In this document: one piece after another, positions 59,597 through 64,000 of the stretch
How positions within the stretch are numbered: the first letter of the stretch is position 1
Layout of the letters: the number at the start of each line of letters is the position of its first letter
DNA from: Polysphondylium violaceum
Lineage: Eukaryota; Evosea; Eumycetozoa; Dictyosteliales; Dictyosteliaceae
Reading direction: 5' to 3'
Assembly (NCBI GenBank): GCA_000277445.1
Contig: AJWJ01000019.1
Span: 1-64,000, forward strand
Length of the DNA stretch: 64,000 nucleotides
The notes under the pieces: generated by a model
The model's database searches: none
Told to the model about the DNA's origin: nothing
The model's input: the letters and a program-made list of their open reading frames with translations, nothing else
Program-made: the position numbers and the translations under genes

Positions 59597-60172
59597 GCTA
59601 TTGTTATTATTTATTGTTGATGATCCATTAGGATCAGAGTTGGCAAATCGAACCAACAGTGTTTTATTATCTATCCTTGCCCCATTCATGGAGTTGATTG
59701 CGTATTGAGCTGAAGCTATATCTTTAAATTTAACAAATCCAAATCCTCTACTTTGTCCAGAATTCAAATCCACCATTACCCTGCAACTATCAATCTCTCC
59801 AAATGAAGAAAACATTGATCTAAGACTTGTATTGTTAAAATGTGCAGGTAAAAAGTTTATAAATAAGTTGCCACCTGTATCTTTGGTTGTAGGGGGAGTT
59901 AAAACAGCTGAAACAGTAGAAATAGTTGTTGCTTTTGCAGGAGTAGTAGTTGAGGTAGTGGTTGGTAGTGGGTTTTCTGTTGAAGGAGAGGAAGATGATG
60001 AAGATGTACCTTTATCATCATCTTTTCCACCACTAGTGTCGTTACTATTGTTATTCTCAACAACAACAGAATCGTTTAGCAAAGTTGTTGGATTTGCACC
60101 AACATCAGTGCCAATAGATGATGTAATCCCATCATCAGAGGATGAAACACTACTATTTGTGCTATTGCTCAT
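58700..60172 (-). CDS. RNA-binding protein with three RRMs (ELAV/Hu-like layout)
   Basis: Single exon, 490 residues. After a Ser/Thr/Asn-rich N-terminus, RRM1 (about 102-177) has NLFINFLP (RNP2) and SRGFGFVKF (RNP1). RRM2 (about 230-305) has NVYIKGLP and SRGQALVRF. A linker with Gln, Pro and Ser follows, and RRM3 (about 412-488) has NLYIFNLPQEADD and KGYGFVRM, ending VTFKK. Two close RRMs, a long linker and a C-terminal RRM is the ELAV/Hu and CELF arrangement. RRM3 starting NLYIFNLP is typical. A poly-Asn tract (TTA repeat at about 59540-59595) separates RRM1 and RRM2. It is probably a regulator of mRNA splicing, stability or translation. Confidence 0.92.
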
Positions 60173-60375
60173 AGCCTACTATAATATGAATCCTATAATT
60201 AGACTGAGCTCTAAAAGTTGAGAGAAAAAAAAAACAATGAAAATGAAAAAATGAAAAAAAAAAAAATCCGATCTTGAGGAATAGGTTCATATTATAAAAT
60301 TGGATATTCAATATTCAATCTTAGCCACATTTTATTGTTACAAAATTTAGTTATTGATTTATATCAAACTATATA

Positions 60376-61260
60376 TCATTGATTTACAGTAGCTCCATCT
60401 TGGCCTTCATCCTCATTTTCCTCTTCGGAAAGGAATTCTCTAAAGGCGTTTCTTTTTTCTTTGGTTGGAACTGGGAACTCTTTTGAAATAAACTTCAACA
60501 TCTCTTCTTTATCACTCGTGTCTTTTAGTAGTTTTTCTTTTTCTTCACGATGGGTTTTTATCAGATCTTTAACATCATTAAATAGCATCAAGTTATTATT
60601 CTCCATATGTTTTATTCTCTTTTCCAAGTCTACATTATTTTGGTTTTTCTCAGCAATTGTAGCTTTCAAATGTTCAACTATGTTTTCAGATTCTTTTAAT
60701 TCAAACAACAGCTTGATTTCTTTTTGTTGAGCGAAATCAATTTGGATTTCTTTAGCCTTAATAATGGTTTCTTTATCTATGAGAGTTTGGGTGTATTGTG
60801 CTACTTCTTCTTTGTGGGCCTGGGTATATTTTGCATCTTGATCTTTGAGGGCTTGAGTATATTTTGCCTCTTGATCTTTGAGGGCTTGAGTATATTTTGC
60901 ATCTTGATCTTTGAGAGCTTGAGTATATTTTGCATCTTGATCTTTGAGGGCTTGAGTATATTTTGCATCTTGATCTTTGAGGGCTTGAGTATATTTTGCC
61001 TCTTTCTCTTTGAGAGCTTGGTTGAACTGGAGTTCTTTTTCTTTGAGGGCTTCAGCATGATTTGCTATAGCTTCAGTGAGTCGAGCGTCTTTTTCATGAA
61101 GGGCTCTAATATTTTGAGTTTCTTTCTCTTCAAGTTTTTGTTTTAAAGATTCAACCTGGTTGGTCAATTCAGATACCATAGTTTCTTCCTTGACAGAAGC
61201 ATTATTTAAATCTTGTGATAACTTAAAAAACAATTTCCAAAGATCTCGACTACTTTCCAT
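60376..61260 (-). CDS. Coiled-coil protein with eleven-residue repeats
   Basis: Single exon, 294 residues, almost entirely helical. Eight tandem units of eleven residues, consensus K(D/E)xxAKYTQAL, span residues about 73-160. On both sides the sequence is ordinary coiled coil (ELTNQVESLKQKLEEKE; ENIVEHLKATIAEKNQ). The C-terminus is acidic (SEEENEDEGQDGATVNQ). No catalytic or membrane features. An 11-residue period fits a hendecad coiled coil or an amphipathic surface-binding helix. Function unknown. Confidence 0.8.
   Translation of the reverse strand: MESSRDLWKLFFKLSQDLNNASVKEETMVSELTNQVESLKQKLEEKETQNIRALHEKDARLTEAIANHAEALKEKELQFNQALKEKEAKYTQALKDQDAKYTQALKDQDAKYTQALKDQDAKYTQALKDQEAKYTQALKDQDAKYTQAHKEEVAQYTQTLIDKETIIKAKEIQIDFAQQKEIKLLFELKESENIVEHLKATIAEKNQNNVDLEKRIKHMENNNLMLFNDVKDLIKTHREEKEKLLKDTSDKEEMLKFISKEFPVPTKEKRNAFREFLSEEENEDEGQDGATVNQ
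60781..61044 (-). repeat. 33-bp coding tandem repeat (8 units)
   Basis: Eight in-frame 33-bp units inside the coiled-coil gene. The central copies (KDQDAKYTQAL) are nearly identical in DNA (TTGAGGGCTTGAGTATATTT core), while the outer ones have diverged, as expected for recent expansion by slippage or unequal exchange at the centre. Confidence 0.85.
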
Positions 61261-62310
61261 GGCCTATATTATATATATTTGTGTAACTACTATTATGTTG
61301 CAATAAAAGAAAAATAATAATTTTACTCATATCGTATCAACAAAAAAAATATTTTAAAAACTTATTTTTTTCAATATCTGATTTTGATTGCTGATTTTAT
61401 TGTTTTCCTAAAAAAATGATGTGAAAATTTTAAAACAAAGCGTAGTTGAGCGCTTATTAAAGATTTAAAGATGAATAGCTTAGTTCAGTCTTTGATCGAT
61501 CTATCTCTACTATTGATAAAATAGATAATTAAGAATATAGTAATATCTACTAGTGCGAGTATTGATAGTGAGAATGTTAAAATAAATAAAATAAAATAAA
61601 TAAATAAATAAATGAATGAAATCCTTTTTCTTGTTTTTGGGTCATAAAGTAAATTTAGAACTGGCCCTTCAATTCAGATTCCTATCTCTTGCAACAACTT
61701 ATCAAATACAAATTTTTTTGGGGGGAAAATTTACAAGTGTGAAGTTAGTAGTTTTTGTGTGATCACTAATTTTTTTTTTTTTCTTATTTTTTTGTTTTTT
61801 TTTTGAAAACAAATTTTTCTTTTTTCCCCCCAAAATTATTATTATATTTCTATTACTGCTTAGTTTATCTATTTTTGTTGTTTTATTGTTTTTCTAGAAT
61901 TATTGAATATCCATCATCCCAAGAAAAGACAGTGATTTTTAATAATACGTTAAAACAAACATTAACACAACAACAATTAATTAGTATATATCAACTATTT
62001 TAACTCTGCATGCACACATACATAAAAACAGTAAACCACACACTCTTTTTGATACGATACACAATCTTTTTCCACCAACACACTCACACTCTCACACTCT
62101 CACACACATTTACAACAAATTAATTGTGATAAACATAAAAAGAAAGAGAAGAGATAAAAATATTAAAAAAAAAAAATCATTACTCTAATCAGTCAATCAT
62201 CATTATATAGTAATAGGGTTTAGGGTTTTATATTAATATAGTTTTAATTTTTATTTTTTGTGTATAAAGAGCCAAGAACACACACATATACATATATATA
62301 GATAGTTAAT
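61261..62310. promoter_or_regulatory. Divergent spacer coiled-coil gene / PP2A
   Basis: 1.05 kb with (AAAT)n near 61585-61615, T runs near 61771-61803, CACTCTCACACTCTCACACA near 62085-62106 and GGGTTTAGGGTTTTA at about 62217-62231. A short coding-like stretch at about 61897-62003 (IIEYPSSQEKTVIFNNTL) follows TTTCTAG but has no supported gene. It includes the PP2A promoter and 5' UTR. Confidence 0.4.
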
Positions 62311-63384
<1,074 letters not shown>

Positions 63385-63902
63385 ACAATGTAACATCAAC
63401 AATAATTTTAACGTTTTAACTACTTTTATTAGTATATTACTTTTACTTTTCTCTCCCCCTCATAAAAAAAAACACACCAACTTAAATAAATACTATATAA
63501 TGAAATAATAATAAGAATCATCATAACAACAATGACAATCACACATACATTAATAATCTAAATAAATTACATTAATTTATAATATAAATTAATTTAAAAA
63601 CAATAAACACACGCATGCGTGTATAGTGTATAGTCATTTGGGTTTAAAAACAAAGACAATAATCGATTATTGTCTTTTTTAAAGTTTATAGTGTATTGTT
63701 TGTTGTGTTTGTGTTTGTTGTTTATCAGAGAGCATAGATTGGATGCATATGATAATAAATATCGTGTGTGGGGTGTTGTAGTTGAGTTGAAAAAGAAGCT
63801 TTAGATAATTGGATGTTGTTTTTTGTACAAATCTAAATAAATCAATCCTATAGAATATATATTGTGTTGTTGTTGTTGTTGTTGTTGATATGTTTATGTT
63901 GT
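63385..63902. other. Convergent 3' spacer at right edge
   Basis: 518 bp of AT-rich DNA with an inverted pair (AAAGACAATAATCGATTATTGTCTTT, about 63652-63677) that could form a terminator-like hairpin, plus TGTTGTTGTT repeats near 63860-63888. No gene. Confidence 0.45.
63651..63680. repeat. Perfect palindrome, possible 3' hairpin
   Basis: A near-perfect palindrome centred on AATCGATT: left arm AAAGACAATAATC and right arm GATTATTGTCTTT, 13 bases each with no loop. It is flanked by A and T runs that extend the pairing. It lies about 270 bp past the PP2A stop and 220 bp from the neighbouring stop. It could mark transcript ends or be a cruciform-prone site; function is unproven. Confidence 0.6.
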
Positions 63903-64000
63903 TTAAAGTTTCTTTCTAATGCAAACCATGCAAACACAATGCATTAAAACTGGTGAATGGCATTTTTGACAAACAGTATAATTGTGAATGTTTTCGTATT
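63903..64000 (-). CDS. Probable mitochondrial ribosomal protein bL32, C-terminus only (partial)
   Basis: The last 31 codons and stop of a minus-strand gene that continues beyond the window: ENIHNYTVCQKCHSPVLMHC then VCMVCIRKKL. The spacing Cys-x2-Cys ... His-x-Val-Cys-x2-Cys with a Leu-x-His before the second pair resembles the zinc ribbon of bacterial/mitochondrial L32 (C-x2-C...L-x-H-x2-C-x2-C). The identification rests on only about 30 residues; another zinc-ribbon protein is possible. Confidence 0.5.
   Translation of the reverse strand, partial: YENIHNYTVCQKCHSPVLMHCVCMVCIRKKL

Noticed and set aside
62217-62231. GGGTTTAGGGTTTTA as a telomere-like tract
   Set aside because: Only two imperfect units in a promoter region; too short to be an interstitial telomere.

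Overview
The window is nuclear DNA of a social amoeba (Dictyostelia). The evidence is AT-rich spacers full of A and T runs, short introns (about 50-80 bp, GT...AG), poly-Asn, poly-Gln and poly-Ser tracts inside otherwise conserved eukaryotic proteins, and lineage-typical genes (ComC-like single-EGF surface protein, AIG1-type GTPase, MRH-domain secreted protein, TALE homeobox gene). Several exons have higher GC than is usual for D. discoideum, so a species outside that group is more likely; this is inference, and the species cannot be named from the sequence alone.

Layout. 0.4-10.6 kb: complete VPS13 lipid-transfer protein. 10.6-12.4 kb: a decayed P-loop gene start followed by an intact AIG1-type GTPase. 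12.5-17.1 kb: an MRH-domain secreted protein and INTS6, both on the minus strand, the latter divergent from a TALE homeobox gene (17.7-19.5 kb). 19.8-23.7 kb: RNA polymerase III subunit RPC6, a histidine phosphatase, and an unrecognised 427-residue protein. 24.9-28.8 kb: histone H1 divergent from NADH-cytochrome b5 reductase, then the checkpoint clamp subunit HUS1. 30.0-38.1 kb: a Byr4/Bfa1-like protein, the lysosome-positioning subunit BORCS5, RNA helicase DDX52/Rok1, and an Hsp20 domain joined to an unknown N-terminal region. 38.2-46.3 kb: accessory secreted and surface genes (a small chitin-binding-like protein, a ComC-like membrane protein beside a broken partial copy of itself, a decayed papain-family remnant, an S28 serine carboxypeptidase). 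46.7-52.7 kb: an NTF2/SnoaL-fold protein, NMD factor SMG8, and a small zinc-finger protein. 53.2-57.2 kb: WIP/verprolin divergent from NEDD8-conjugating UBC12. 58.1-64.0 kb: a small orphan gene, a three-RRM protein, a hendecad-repeat coiled coil, the PP2A catalytic subunit, and at the right edge the C-terminus of a probable mitochondrial ribosomal protein bL32.

The genes do not form one pathway; this is an ordinary eukaryotic gene neighbourhood with shared divergent promoters. I reconstructed exons by reading GT/AG sites and reading phase by eye. I saw no CRISPR array, tRNA, rRNA or intact mobile element. The more unusual items are: a BORCS5 first coding exon made only of the ATG, which creates an N-myristoylation signal after splicing; an acidic cluster in the histone H1 tail; the local ComC-like duplication and decay; the papain-family remnant; an Hsp20 protein with a novel N-terminal half; an eleven-residue-repeat protein; a Walker-A-like motif in SMG8; and the unrecognised 427-residue protein.
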